Below, piece by piece: positions 32,852 through 41,106 of a stretch of DNA of 64,000 nucleotides (its first letter is position 1; every line of letters starts with the position of its first letter). Under the pieces are notes generated by a model that made no database searches, had not been told where the DNA came from, and was given only the letters and a program-made list of their open reading frames with translations. The DNA comes from Amycolatopsis acidiphila (GTDB taxonomy: Bacteria > Actinomycetota > Actinomycetes > Mycobacteriales > Pseudonocardiaceae): NCBI RefSeq assembly GCF_021391495.1, contig NZ_CP090063.1, positions 7,874,001-7,938,000 on the forward strand, written 5' to 3'. The translations under genes were made by a program, and so were the position numbers.

Positions 32852-34009
32852 ATGTCCAGTGTGGAGCAACTTCTCCGGCTCGTCGATGACGAAATTCCCG
32901 CGGCCCTCGCCCTGCGCGAAAAGCTGCACGCCAACCCCGAGGTCGGCTTCGCCGAGTTCGGCACCGCCAGGGCGATCGCGGACGCGCTGCCGTTCGAGCC
33001 CGCGCCGGTCGCCGAAACGGGCCTGGTCGCGCGGATCGGCGGGCCGCGGGGCGTGCTGGTGCGGGCGGAGCTGGACGGGCTGCCGATCGACGAGGAGACC
33101 GACTCGCCGTTCGCCGCGGCCAACGGGTTCATGCACGCCTGCGGGCACGACGTGCACCTCGCCGCGCTGGTCGCGGTCACCCGGGCGGCGTACCGGATGC
33201 GCGAGGACCTGCCCGTGCCGTTCACCGCGGTCTTCCAGCCCAGCGAGGAGCGGCACCCCTCGGGCGCGGTGGCGCTGCTCGACGAGCCGGCGCTGACCGG
33301 CGGGTTCGACGCGGTGGTGGCCGCGCACCTGCACCCGTTGATCGCGTGGGGGTCGATCGGGATCGAGCCGGGCGCGGTGAACGCCGCATCGGACGCGGCG
33401 GAGATCCTCGTCGAGGGCGCGGGCGGGCACGGCGCGTATCCACACCTGGCGACGGATCCGGTACTCGCGCTGTCGCACGTCGTGGTGGCTCTGCACGGTC
33501 TCGTCGGCCGCCGCCTCGATCCGACCCACGCGGCGGCGCTGACGGTCGGGAAGATCGAGGCCGGGACGTCGGAGAACGTCATCCCGTCCCGCGCACGCGC
33601 GTGGGCCACGCTGCGGGCGCTCGACGCGACGGACCAGGCGGTCCTGCGCGACGCAGTCGTGTCCACTGTGGAGGGTGTCGCGGCGGCCCACGCGTGCACG
33701 GGCTCGGTGCGGTTCACGAAGAGCGAGCCGCCGCTGGTCAACGACGACGACCTGGCGCGCTCGACCGCGGCCGTCGCACCCGTGGCGGGGCTGGCTGTCG
33801 CGCCGCCCTGGCGTTCCTGCGGCAGCGACGACTTCGCCCACCTGCGCCGCCTCGGCCCGTCGCTGATGGCGTTCGTCGGCCTGCACGGCGCGCCGGGCTT
33901 CCTGCCGCGGCCGCTGCACCACCCGGAGTTCCTGCCCCCGGCCGACTCGGTCGCACTGGTGGCGAAGACCCAGGCGGTGGCATACCTGGCCGGCGCGCGG
34001 CGGGGTTAG
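32852..34009 (+). CDS. M20-family amidohydrolase (hippurate hydrolase-like)
   Basis: This 385-residue metallopeptidase-like enzyme cleaves N-acyl amino acids or related amides. Metal-binding pieces are visible: ALREKLHANPEVGF, AELDGLPIDEET, HACGHDVHLAALV, FQPSEERHPSGA and HPLIAWGS. An ATG 27 bases upstream (32825) is a possible alternative start. It is divergent from the RyR gene, with only 55 bases between their chosen starts. Its C-terminus overlaps by four bases the end of the convergent TIR-like methyltransferase gene. Confidence 0.8.
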   Translation: MSSVEQLLRLVDDEIPAALALREKLHANPEVGFAEFGTARAIADALPFEPAPVAETGLVARIGGPRGVLVRAELDGLPIDEETDSPFAAANGFMHACGHDVHLAALVAVTRAAYRMREDLPVPFTAVFQPSEERHPSGAVALLDEPALTGGFDAVVAAHLHPLIAWGSIGIEPGAVNAASDAAEILVEGAGGHGAYPHLATDPVLALSHVVVALHGLVGRRLDPTHAAALTVGKIEAGTSENVIPSRARAWATLRALDATDQAVLRDAVVSTVEGVAAAHACTGSVRFTKSEPPLVNDDDLARSTAAVAPVAGLAVAPPWRSCGSDDFAHLRRLGPSLMAFVGLHGAPGFLPRPLHHPEFLPPADSVALVAKTQAVAYLAGARRG

Positions 34010-35937
34010 GGCCGGTCCTTCTCGAACACCACGATGCGGAACGGCAGCGTCGGGGCGCCGACGACCTTGACGCGTGTCTTGAAGCCGTGTGCCTCGGCGG
34101 CCTTGCGCAGCAACGAGACCGGGGCGGCGCTGGTCATGTCGGCGTTGCCGCGCATGTAGCCGTCGACCTCCTCCTCGGCCAGGCCGTAGCGGATCATCCA
34201 CTCGCGCCACTTCTCCATAGCCGAGGCGCCACGGCGGTCGCCGTTCACGCCGAAGACGTCCGCGAACACGAGCGTGCCGTCCTCGGTGGTGTGCTCGGCG
34301 CAGTTGAGGAAGAACTCCTCGAGCGTCTCGTCGGTCGGGTCCGGGCCGATGAGGAAGTGCATGACCAGCGAACCGAACACGATGTCGTACCGCCCGTCGA
34401 CGTCCTCCCACGCCGTGCCGCGCACCAGCCGCATGTCCAGGCCCGTCTGCGCTTCCGGCTGCAGCAGCTCCCGCGCGTACGCCGTCATCTGCTCGGCCCT
34501 GTCGACCCCGCGGTACTGCCGCACCGGCCCGTGGTGCTCCAGGTCGTAGAACGGCCGGTTGATGTTGCGGATCCACGGCACGATCTCGCTCGTCAGCCGC
34601 CCGGTGCCATAGCCGATCTCGAGCACGTCGACCGAGCGCATCTTGTCCGCGTAGATGCGCAGGATCTCGCGGAACACCGTTGCCGCGCAGTCGCGGATCA
34701 GCTGGGCGTAGCGCGGGATCCAGCACCGGATGTGCCGCTCGTAGGAGTCGAAGTAGTCGGGCGAGCGGAACTCGGTCTCGCTCGTCCAGTCCTCGTCCCA
34801 GCGCCCGACGCCGTTGCGTGCCACCCACGCCCGGCGCAGGTCGGCGGCCTTCATCGTCGGCTCGAAACGCACCGCGCGCGCCTTGATCGAGTCGTAGAAC
34901 TGGGCCGCGCCGGCGTAGCGCAGCGAGTTGCGCTCGATGACCAGCTGCCGGCCGTCGACGCGGCCGGGGTTGGGCCGGTAGCCGCCGATCAGGTCCGGGT
35001 CGAGCAGCAGCAGGTGATGGCCGACGGCGGCCGGGCCCAGCGGATGCACCTCGCCGACCCGCAGCTCCTCCTTGGCGGCGATGTAGATGTCGTACGGCCC
35101 GTCGCGGTGGCGTGCCTGATGGCGCCTCCACAGCTCGATCTGCCGGGCGAGCTTGTCCTCGTTCTCGAAGAACCACGACCAGTCGATGAGGAAGATCCGC
35201 TCGCTGACGTTCGCGGTCATCTCCTCCGGGTGGTCCGGGGTCCAGAACTGCTCGGTCTCGTCGGTCAGGTCGGCGATCGCGCGGACCTCCCCGCCGGTCC
35301 ACTCGCGCAGGCTCGAGAAGCTCGGCAGGTAGTAGTCGGCGTCCACGACCAGCTGCGACGCACCGCCCGAGTCGAGCTCGTGGGCGAGCGCGCCGGCCCA
35401 GCCACCGAGCAGGTGCAGACTCGCGTGCTCCTCGGGATAGCCGTCGATGAACTTGTTGATCTGCTCGTTCAGCGCGTTGCGGCCCTGGCGCGCCGAGCGC
35501 TGGCCCGGGGAGAGCGTGGTCTGCGCGAGCTTGCCGAGCCAGTCGGCGAACCGCGTCTCGAAGGTCTTGAAGCCGGCCTCGTCCCCGACGTCCGAGGGGT
35601 AGGACAGGTAGTCGGGCTCGCCGAAGTTCTCCGGCAACCGCTCGGAGTCCGCCTGCTTGACGACGACCAGCGGCAGGTGCAGCGCGTGCGCGAAGCCGAC
35701 CTCGTAGGCGAGGTTGGGCCGCTGCTTGCTGCCCTCGAGGATGACCAGGTCGGACTTGAGCAGCTCGTCGCTGACCTTCGCGCCGATGTCCTTGTTGACG
35801 CTCTGGTTCTCGTTCCAGTCGTAGTAGTCGAACCCGTGCTCGCCGAGCCTGTTCTTCATGACCGACAACGCCTTCTTCACGGCGTCCGGGGAACCGGCCT
35901 GGGTGGACCAGGCGAGGAAAGCGGCGAGCCGGGTCAA
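34006..35937 (-). CDS. TIR/deoxyribosyltransferase-like domain fused to SAM methyltransferase
   Basis: This 643-residue protein starts at a TTG five bases after GGAGG. Residues 1-95 look like a TIR/nucleoside 2-deoxyribosyltransferase-like fold: FLAWSTQAG, SDLVILEGSKQR and PNLAYEVGFAHAL (74-86), where Glu79 would be the catalytic acid of NAD- or nucleoside-cleaving members. Residues 160-360 form an unrecognised middle region. The C-terminal third is a class I methyltransferase with VLEIGYGTG (438-446) and YDIVFGSLVMHFL. The fusion suggests a sensor or toxin domain linked to methylation. The function is unknown. Confidence 0.65.
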   Translation of the reverse strand: MTRLAAFLAWSTQAGSPDAVKKALSVMKNRLGEHGFDYYDWNENQSVNKDIGAKVSDELLKSDLVILEGSKQRPNLAYEVGFAHALHLPLVVVKQADSERLPENFGEPDYLSYPSDVGDEAGFKTFETRFADWLGKLAQTTLSPGQRSARQGRNALNEQINKFIDGYPEEHASLHLLGGWAGALAHELDSGGASQLVVDADYYLPSFSSLREWTGGEVRAIADLTDETEQFWTPDHPEEMTANVSERIFLIDWSWFFENEDKLARQIELWRRHQARHRDGPYDIYIAAKEELRVGEVHPLGPAAVGHHLLLLDPDLIGGYRPNPGRVDGRQLVIERNSLRYAGAAQFYDSIKARAVRFEPTMKAADLRRAWVARNGVGRWDEDWTSETEFRSPDYFDSYERHIRCWIPRYAQLIRDCAATVFREILRIYADKMRSVDVLEIGYGTGRLTSEIVPWIRNINRPFYDLEHHGPVRQYRGVDRAEQMTAYARELLQPEAQTGLDMRLVRGTAWEDVDGRYDIVFGSLVMHFLIGPDPTDETLEEFFLNCAEHTTEDGTLVFADVFGVNGDRRGASAMEKWREWMIRYGLAEEEVDGYMRGNADMTSAAPVSLLRKAAEAHGFKTRVKVVGAPTLPFRIVVFEKDRP

Positions 35938-35985
35938 CAAGGCCTCCGTAGGGTCACGGGTCGGATCAGCAGTGTATCCAGCCGG

Positions 35986-36474
35986 CTACTCCGGACGGCC
36001 GGTTCCGCGAAAACCGTTACCGCGCCGGAGGAGCCTGGGGACGAGGAACCACAGCACCCCGAAAGCGATCGCCACCAGGCCGCCGACGACGCCCATCGCG
36101 AGCGGGCCGTAGACGACCTTCGCGATCAGCGCGACGACGTCGGACACCGCGGCGGCCAGGCACACGAGCCCCGCGAGGACGGTCCGGTTGCCGACGCGCA
36201 GGATGTCCTCGCGGCGGCCCTCCCGGAACAGGATCCGGTGCCACGCCGCGGGTGCGGTCAGCAGGGCCGTGGCCAGCGCGGCGAGCACGACGGCGAGCAG
36301 GTGCATCGACTTCTCGAAGCCGCTGGCCTCGCGGAACGGCGTGGTGAACACGACCGACAGCAGGAAGCCGAACAGGATCTGCACGCCGGCCTGCGCGACC
36401 CGCAGCTCGCTGAGCAGGTCGTTGATGTTGCGCGCGAGCCGCTGGTTCGGCGTCTCGTCGGGCTCACCTTCCAC
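35986..36474 (-). CDS. DUF6328 membrane protein
   Basis: This 162-residue protein has the DUF6328 hallmark LLSELRVAQAGVQILFGFLL and four transmembrane helices. It is widespread in actinobacteria and its function is unknown. The GTG giving VEGEPDETPNQRLARNIND is chosen because the longer frame is arginine-rich and not conserved in type. It ends 48 bases before the TIR-like methyltransferase start and may be co-transcribed with it. Confidence 0.75.
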   Translation of the reverse strand: MEGEPDETPNQRLARNINDLLSELRVAQAGVQILFGFLLSVVFTTPFREASGFEKSMHLLAVVLAALATALLTAPAAWHRILFREGRREDILRVGNRTVLAGLVCLAAAVSDVVALIAKVVYGPLAMGVVGGLVAIAFGVLWFLVPRLLRRGNGFRGTGRPE

Positions 36475-36478
36475 GCGC

Positions 36479-37483
36479 TCAGCGTACGTGTGGCCGGCTC
36501 GAATCGCGGACCACGAGCTCGGGCGTGAACACCACCTGCTGGTGCTCGACGGGCTCGTCATCGCCCCTGGTCTCGGCGATGAGCAGGCCGGCCGCGGTGT
36601 GCCCGAGCCGTTTCGCGGGCTGGCGGACGGAGGTGAGCGGCACGGCCGCGGCGGCGGCGAACTCGATGTCGTCGTAGCCGACGATCGCCATCTGCCTGGG
36701 CACGCGCACGCCGGCGCCGACCATGGCCTGCAGCACGCCGAGCGCGAGGAGGTCGTTGGCGCAGAACACCGCGGTGGGCCGCGGGCTCATCCCGAGCAGC
36801 CGGGCGCCCGCGTCCCGGCCGGAGGCCACGTCCAGTGCACCCGTCTCGAGCACGGCCAGCTCAGCGCCGGAGCCGGTGAGCACGGAGCGGACGCCGGCCT
36901 CGCGGTCGCGGCACTGTTCGAGGACGTGCGGCCCGTTCACGAACGCGATCCGCTGGTGGCCCGCCTCCAGCAGGTGGCCGGCCGCGAGCGCGCCGCCCGC
37001 GACGTCGTCCACCGAGACGGAGCTGGCCTCCTCCGGGGGCACCTTCCGGTCGACGAGGACGTACGGAATCCCCCTGCGACGGAAGGTTTCCAGCGCCTCG
37101 CCCGTCGTGTCGACCGGGCTGAGCAGCACCCCGCGCACCCGCTGCTCGGCGAGCATCGAGAGGTAGGAGGCCTCGAGGTCCACGCGCTGCCCGCTGTTGC
37201 AGGTGATCACGTTGAGACCCTCGTCGTGCGCCGCCTCCTCCGCGCCACGCGCGAGATCGACGAAGAACGGGTTGCCGAGGTCGAGCACGAGCACCGCCAT
37301 GATCCGGCTGCGGCCGGCGCGCAACTGACGCGCCGACTCGTCGCGGACGTACCCCAGCTCCTGGATGACCGACAGCACGCGGGACCGCGTCGCCGCCGAG
37401 ACCATGTGCGGCCGGTTGACCACATTGGACACCGTACCGATGGAAACGCCGGCTTCCCGGGCCACGTCCTTGATGCCGACCAT
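36479..37483 (-). CDS. LacI-family transcriptional regulator
   Basis: This 334-residue repressor has the LacI helix-turn-helix and hinge: MVGIKDVAREAGVSIGTVSN, VVNRPHMVSAATRSRV, LRAGRSRIMAVLVLDLGNPF. A periplasmic-binding-protein-like sugar domain follows, with IAFVNGPHVLEQCRDREAGV and AVFCANDLLALGVLQ. A perfect TGAAACGTTTCA lies 42 bases upstream, and a one-mismatch copy precedes the sugar transporter at the right end of the window. It is divergent from a fumarylacetoacetase-type gene, so it probably controls a sugar or sugar-acid pathway. Confidence 0.85.
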   Translation of the reverse strand: MVGIKDVAREAGVSIGTVSNVVNRPHMVSAATRSRVLSVIQELGYVRDESARQLRAGRSRIMAVLVLDLGNPFFVDLARGAEEAAHDEGLNVITCNSGQRVDLEASYLSMLAEQRVRGVLLSPVDTTGEALETFRRRGIPYVLVDRKVPPEEASSVSVDDVAGGALAAGHLLEAGHQRIAFVNGPHVLEQCRDREAGVRSVLTGSGAELAVLETGALDVASGRDAGARLLGMSPRPTAVFCANDLLALGVLQAMVGAGVRVPRQMAIVGYDDIEFAAAAAVPLTSVRQPAKRLGHTAAGLLIAETRGDDEPVEHQQVVFTPELVVRDSSRPHVR

Positions 37484-37525
37484 CGATCCCCTTGCTCTGC
37501 CGGTGCGCACACCCTACCATGCTCA

Positions 37526-37537
37526 TGAAACGTTTCA
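37526..37537. promoter_or_regulatory. LacI-type operator
   Basis: TGAAACGTTTCA is a perfect 12-bp palindrome with the central CG typical of LacI operators. It lies between the divergent lacI-type gene and the FAH-family gene and can control both. A related site is at 62980-62991. Confidence 0.75.
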
Positions 37538-37630
37538 AGCTTAGGTTCCAATACCGGGAAAGCCCGCAGCGCCAGCATTCCACGGCATCGACGGGGTCTA
37601 ACGTGGCAGCTGACGACAAGGAGGCTCCAC

Positions 37631-38473
37631 GTGGAACTGATGCGGCTGGGCGAGTTCGGCAGCGAGCGGCCGGCGGTGCGCCGCGACGGCGGGGTGTACG
37701 ACCTGGGCGGGCTGACCGCCGACATCACCGGGGACTTCCTCGCCGACGGCGGCCTCACCCGCGTCGCGGAGGCGCTCGACGCCGGCTCGCTGTCCACTGT
37801 GGAGGAAGCCGGGCGGCGGATCGGGGCGCCGGTGGCCAAACCGGGCGCAGTGATCTGCATCGGGCAGAACTACGCCGCGCACGCGGCCGAGTCCGGCTCC
37901 GCGCCGCCCGAGCGGCCGATCATCTTCTTCAAGCCGCCGAACACAGTGGTCGGCCCGAACGACGACGTGCTCATCCCGCCGGGCGCGACGAAGGTGGACT
38001 GGGAGGTCGAGCTCGCGGTCGTGATCGGCAAGCAGGCGCGGTACCTGTCCTCGCCCGAGGAGGCGCTGTCCCACGTCGCCGGGTACACGATCGGCAACGA
38101 CGTGTCCGAGCGTGCGCTGCAGGTCGAGCAGTCGGGCGGACAGTGGTCGAAGGGCAAGTCGGCGGAGACGTTCAACCCGCTCGGGCCGTGGCTGCGGCCG
38201 GCGGCCGAGGTGGCGGACCCGCAGAAGCTCGGTCTCCGCTCCTGGGTGAACGGCGAGCCGCGCCAGGACTCGAACACCGCGGACATGATCTTCTCGGTGG
38301 CGCAGCTGGTCTTCGACCTCTCGCAGTACCTCGTGCTGGACCCCGGCGACGTGGTCAACACCGGCACCCCGGAGGGCGTCGCACTGTCCGGGAAGTTCCC
38401 GTTCCTGCAGGCCGGGGACGTGCTGGAGCTGGAGATCGACGGGCTGGGGAGGCAGCGCCAGCAGCTGCGGTGA
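37631..38473 (+). CDS. Fumarylacetoacetate hydrolase family protein
   Basis: This 280-residue FAH-fold hydrolase resembles 2,4-diketo-3-deoxy-L-fuconate hydrolases and ureidoglycolate-lyase-like members. Metal ligands are expected in DWEVELAVVIGKQARYL and the conserved VAGYTIGNDVSERALQ, with NTGTPEGVALS near the end. The GTG start follows AAGGAGG. Divergence from a LacI regulator suggests a sugar-acid pathway such as fuconate or rhamnonate breakdown, but no dehydratase or dehydrogenase is adjacent. Confidence 0.82.
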   Translation: MELMRLGEFGSERPAVRRDGGVYDLGGLTADITGDFLADGGLTRVAEALDAGSLSTVEEAGRRIGAPVAKPGAVICIGQNYAAHAAESGSAPPERPIIFFKPPNTVVGPNDDVLIPPGATKVDWEVELAVVIGKQARYLSSPEEALSHVAGYTIGNDVSERALQVEQSGGQWSKGKSAETFNPLGPWLRPAAEVADPQKLGLRSWVNGEPRQDSNTADMIFSVAQLVFDLSQYLVLDPGDVVNTGTPEGVALSGKFPFLQAGDVLELEIDGLGRQRQQLR

Positions 38474-38510
38474 GCGGGGCGGCTGCGGGTGTCCTTCGTC
38501 ACGGGCGACA

Positions 38511-39656
38511 ATGGAGGACGTGACGCAGACCCTGACCAAGCCCGCCCTGAAGATCGGCCCCTACGCGGTCGATCCGCCGGTCGTGCTCGCGCCGATGGCG
38601 GGGATCACGAACGTCGCGTTCCGGCAGCTGTGCCAGGAGTACGGTGCCGGCATCTACGTCTGCGAGATGATCACCGCCCGCGCGGTCGTCGAGCGGCATC
38701 CCGGCACGATGCACATGATGACCTTCGGCGAGCACGAAAAGCCCAGGTCGATGCAGCTGTACGGGGTGGACCCGAAGACCATGGCCGAGGCCGTGCGGAT
38801 CATCGTCGGCGAGGGGCTGGCCGACCACGTCGACTCGAACTTCGGCTGCCCCGTCGCCAAGGTCACGCGCAAGGGCGGCGGGGCGGCGCTGCCGTTCAAG
38901 CGCCGCCTGTTCGCCGACATCGTGTCCTCGTCGGTGAAGGCCGCGGAGTCCGCCGGGGTGCCGTTCACGGTCAAGTTCCGCATCGGCATCGACGACGAGC
39001 ACCACACGTACCTCGACGCCGGGCGGATCGCCGAGGCCGAGGGCGCGGCGGCGGTGTCGCTGCACGCCCGCACCGCGGCGCAGCGGTACTCGGGCAAGGC
39101 CGACTGGAGCGCGATCGCACGCCTGAAGGAGGCCGTGCAGAGCATCCCCGTGTTGGGCAACGGCGACATCTTCGCCGCGGACGACGCGTTGCGCATGATG
39201 GCCGAGACGGGCTGCGACGGCGTCGTCGTCGGGCGCGGCTGCCTCGGGCGGCCGTGGCTGTTCGGCGAACTGGAGGCCGCGTTCGCCGGGCGGGAGATCC
39301 CCGCCGGACCGTCGCTCGGCGAGGTCGCGCGCGTGCTGCGCCGGCACGCGGAACTGCTGATCGAGCACGACGGGCCGACGAAGGCGATGCGGGACCTGCG
39401 CAAGCACATGGCGTGGTACTTCATGGGCTTCCCGGTCGGCTCCGAGCTGCGGCGCCGGTTCGCGATGGTGTCCTCGCTCGACGAGCTGAACGAGCTGATC
39501 ACGCACCTCGACCACGATGCGCCGTTCCCGGCGGACGCCCTGGGCCCGCGCGGCCGGCAGGGCTCGCCCGGCAAGGTCACCCTGCCCCACGGCTGGCTCG
39601 ACGACCCGGACGACAACCTGGTCCCCGAAGCCGAGGACATGCACTCTGGGGGCTGA
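38511..39656 (+). CDS. dusB: tRNA-dihydrouridine synthase (DusB family)
   Basis: This 381-residue FMN enzyme reduces uridines in the tRNA D loop with NADPH. Visible are VVLAPMAGITNVAFRQLCQE, the catalytic Cys in DSNFGCPVAKVTRKGGG, the tRNA- and FMN-binding LHARTAAQRYSGKADW, VLGNGDIFAADDA and GVVVGRGCLGRPWLF. The C-terminal helical domain is complete. It follows the FAH gene by 37 bases but is a housekeeping gene. Confidence 0.9.
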   Translation: MEDVTQTLTKPALKIGPYAVDPPVVLAPMAGITNVAFRQLCQEYGAGIYVCEMITARAVVERHPGTMHMMTFGEHEKPRSMQLYGVDPKTMAEAVRIIVGEGLADHVDSNFGCPVAKVTRKGGGAALPFKRRLFADIVSSSVKAAESAGVPFTVKFRIGIDDEHHTYLDAGRIAEAEGAAAVSLHARTAAQRYSGKADWSAIARLKEAVQSIPVLGNGDIFAADDALRMMAETGCDGVVVGRGCLGRPWLFGELEAAFAGREIPAGPSLGEVARVLRRHAELLIEHDGPTKAMRDLRKHMAWYFMGFPVGSELRRRFAMVSSLDELNELITHLDHDAPFPADALGPRGRQGSPGKVTLPHGWLDDPDDNLVPEAEDMHSGG

Positions 39657-39671
39657 GGCCTCGATCTACCT

Positions 39672-39696
39672 AAACCTCCGAGGTTTTGCCTATACT
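39672..39696 (+). promoter_or_regulatory. gntR promoter with 15-bp palindrome
   Basis: AAACCTCCGAGGTTT (39672-39686) is a perfect palindrome around a central C, followed four bases later by TATACT, a good -10 box. The same 15 bases recur at 40461-40475. The layout is that of an autoregulating FadR-type repressor. Confidence 0.75.
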
Positions 39697-39745
39697 GCTT
39701 CGCTGTTCCCCGAGCTCTTGCTCCCCGGCCCACGAGTGGTGACAC

Positions 39746-40504
39746 ATGGTTTCCGCCAGCGAGCCTTCGACCACCGCATACGACCGGCTGGCTTCGGCGA
39801 TCCGCGAGGAGATTCTGTCGGGCGCACTGCGACCCGGCGATCGTCTGCCGACAGAACCCGAGCTCTCGGCGTACTACCGGGTCAGTCGCAACACGGCACG
39901 GGAGGCCATCCGCGCATTGGCCTCCCAGGGCCTGGTGAAGGTCAAACGCGGAGTGGCCGGTGGCACCTTCGTCAGCGCACCCTCGTTTTCGCACATCAGT
40001 CAGACTTTGCGCACCGGGCTCGCACTGGTGACCGACGGCGTGCACCTGACGGTCTCCGCCTTGATGGACGTCAGGGAGATGCTCGAGGTACCGGCCGCGG
40101 AATTCGCCGCCCGGCTCCGCACGGACGAGGAACTGGCGGCCATCCGCCGGACCTTGTTCGATCCAGCCGAAGTCGACCCCGGCAACGTCTTCGATAGCAA
40201 CCGCGATTTCCATACGTGTCTACTGCGAGCAACTCACAATCCGCTACTCGAAGTGCTGGCCGAGCCGGTTTTCCGGGTACTGAAGGAACGGTTCCTGCGG
40301 GAGCGGGCGCCGGCCAGCTTCTGGGCGGAGGTCGACCGGGAGCATCGCGAGATCATCGGCTTCCTGGAGTGCGGCGACCAGGCAGGCGCCCGTGAAGCCA
40401 ACCGGGCGCACCTTCGACACCTGCGCGGCACCTATGAGCGACTCGATCGCTTGACCGCCAAAACCTCCGAGGTTTACGCTGTCGGAGACCACGGCGTCGA
40501 CTAA
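39746..40504 (+). CDS. GntR/FadR-type (FCD) transcriptional regulator
   Basis: This 252-residue regulator has a GntR helix-turn-helix (LASAIREEILSGALRPGDRL, PTEPELSAYYRVSRNTAREA) and an all-helical FCD effector domain with a metal-binding pattern (FDSNRDFHTCLLRATHNPLL, DREHREIIGFLECGD). It is flanked by two copies of AAACCTCCGAGGTTT, one at its promoter and one inside its last codons, upstream of the MaoC-CoA-transferase genes. It therefore probably represses itself and those genes until an organic acid or CoA ester is bound. Confidence 0.85.
   Translation: MVSASEPSTTAYDRLASAIREEILSGALRPGDRLPTEPELSAYYRVSRNTAREAIRALASQGLVKVKRGVAGGTFVSAPSFSHISQTLRTGLALVTDGVHLTVSALMDVREMLEVPAAEFAARLRTDEELAAIRRTLFDPAEVDPGNVFDSNRDFHTCLLRATHNPLLEVLAEPVFRVLKERFLRERAPASFWAEVDREHREIIGFLECGDQAGAREANRAHLRHLRGTYERLDRLTAKTSEVYAVGDHGVD
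40461..40475 (+). promoter_or_regulatory. Second GntR-type operator inside the gntR 3' end
   Basis: AAACCTCCGAGGTTT repeats the promoter operator (39672-39686) exactly. It lies within the coding end of gntR, about 90 bases upstream of the MaoC gene, where a promoter for the next two genes would be expected. Confidence 0.7.
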
Positions 40505-40566
40505 CAAATCCCGTATGACTGAAGGTTCCGCACCGGCCGCGTGCACGTCCGCGCGCCTCCTCTGAA

Positions 40567-41106
40567 ATGGAGCCGTACATGACCGTGAAACCCGGTTGGC
40601 AGGGTCGATTCTTCGAGGACTTCGAGATCGACGACGTCTATCGCCATCCGCTGGGGCGCACCGTGACCGAAACCGACAACACGTGGTTCACGCTGCTCAC
40701 GATGAACACCAATGAGGCACACTTCAACGCCGAGGTCGGCGCGGCGTCGGAGTTCGGCAAGCCGCTCGTGGTCTCGACGCTGACGATCGCCATCGCGATC
40801 GGGCAGAGCGTCATCGATACCACGCAGAACGCGTTCGCGAATCTGGGCCTGGACAAGCTCACGCTGACTCATCCTGTGTACGCGGGTAACACGCTGTGGT
40901 CGGAGTCCATCGTGCTCGGCAAACGCGAGTCCGGCAGCCGGCCGCACGCGGGCATCGTCACGGTCAAGACTCGTACGCTCAACCAGCACGGAGACGAGGT
41001 CCTCTCGTTCGTCCGGACCTTCTATGTGCATCGCCGTGGGCACGGCACCTCGACCTTTCCCGAGGCCAAGAAGCCCTTCACGGTCCTCGATTCGGAGCGG
41101 TCGTGA
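40567..41106 (+). CDS. MaoC-like acyl-CoA hydratase
   Basis: This 179-residue protein has the MaoC hot-dog fold, with TVTETDNTWFTLLTMNTNEA carrying the conserved N/H-type active-site loop, FGKPLVVSTLTIAIAIGQSV and TLTHPVYAGNTLWSESIV. It resembles mesaconyl- and itaconyl-CoA hydratase-type proteins. A second ATG 12 bases in is possible. Together with the next gene, a CoA transferase whose ATG overlaps its stop, it could activate and hydrate a branched C4-C5 dicarboxylate; the substrate is inferred only. Confidence 0.75.
   Translation: MEPYMTVKPGWQGRFFEDFEIDDVYRHPLGRTVTETDNTWFTLLTMNTNEAHFNAEVGAASEFGKPLVVSTLTIAIAIGQSVIDTTQNAFANLGLDKLTLTHPVYAGNTLWSESIVLGKRESGSRPHAGIVTVKTRTLNQHGDEVLSFVRTFYVHRRGHGTSTFPEAKKPFTVLDSERS

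Noticed and set aside
31895..35302. An 1135-codon minus-strand frame spanning several genes
   Set aside because: The translation is a shadow of the TIR-like methyltransferase, M20 and RyR genes, whose own frames carry conserved motifs.
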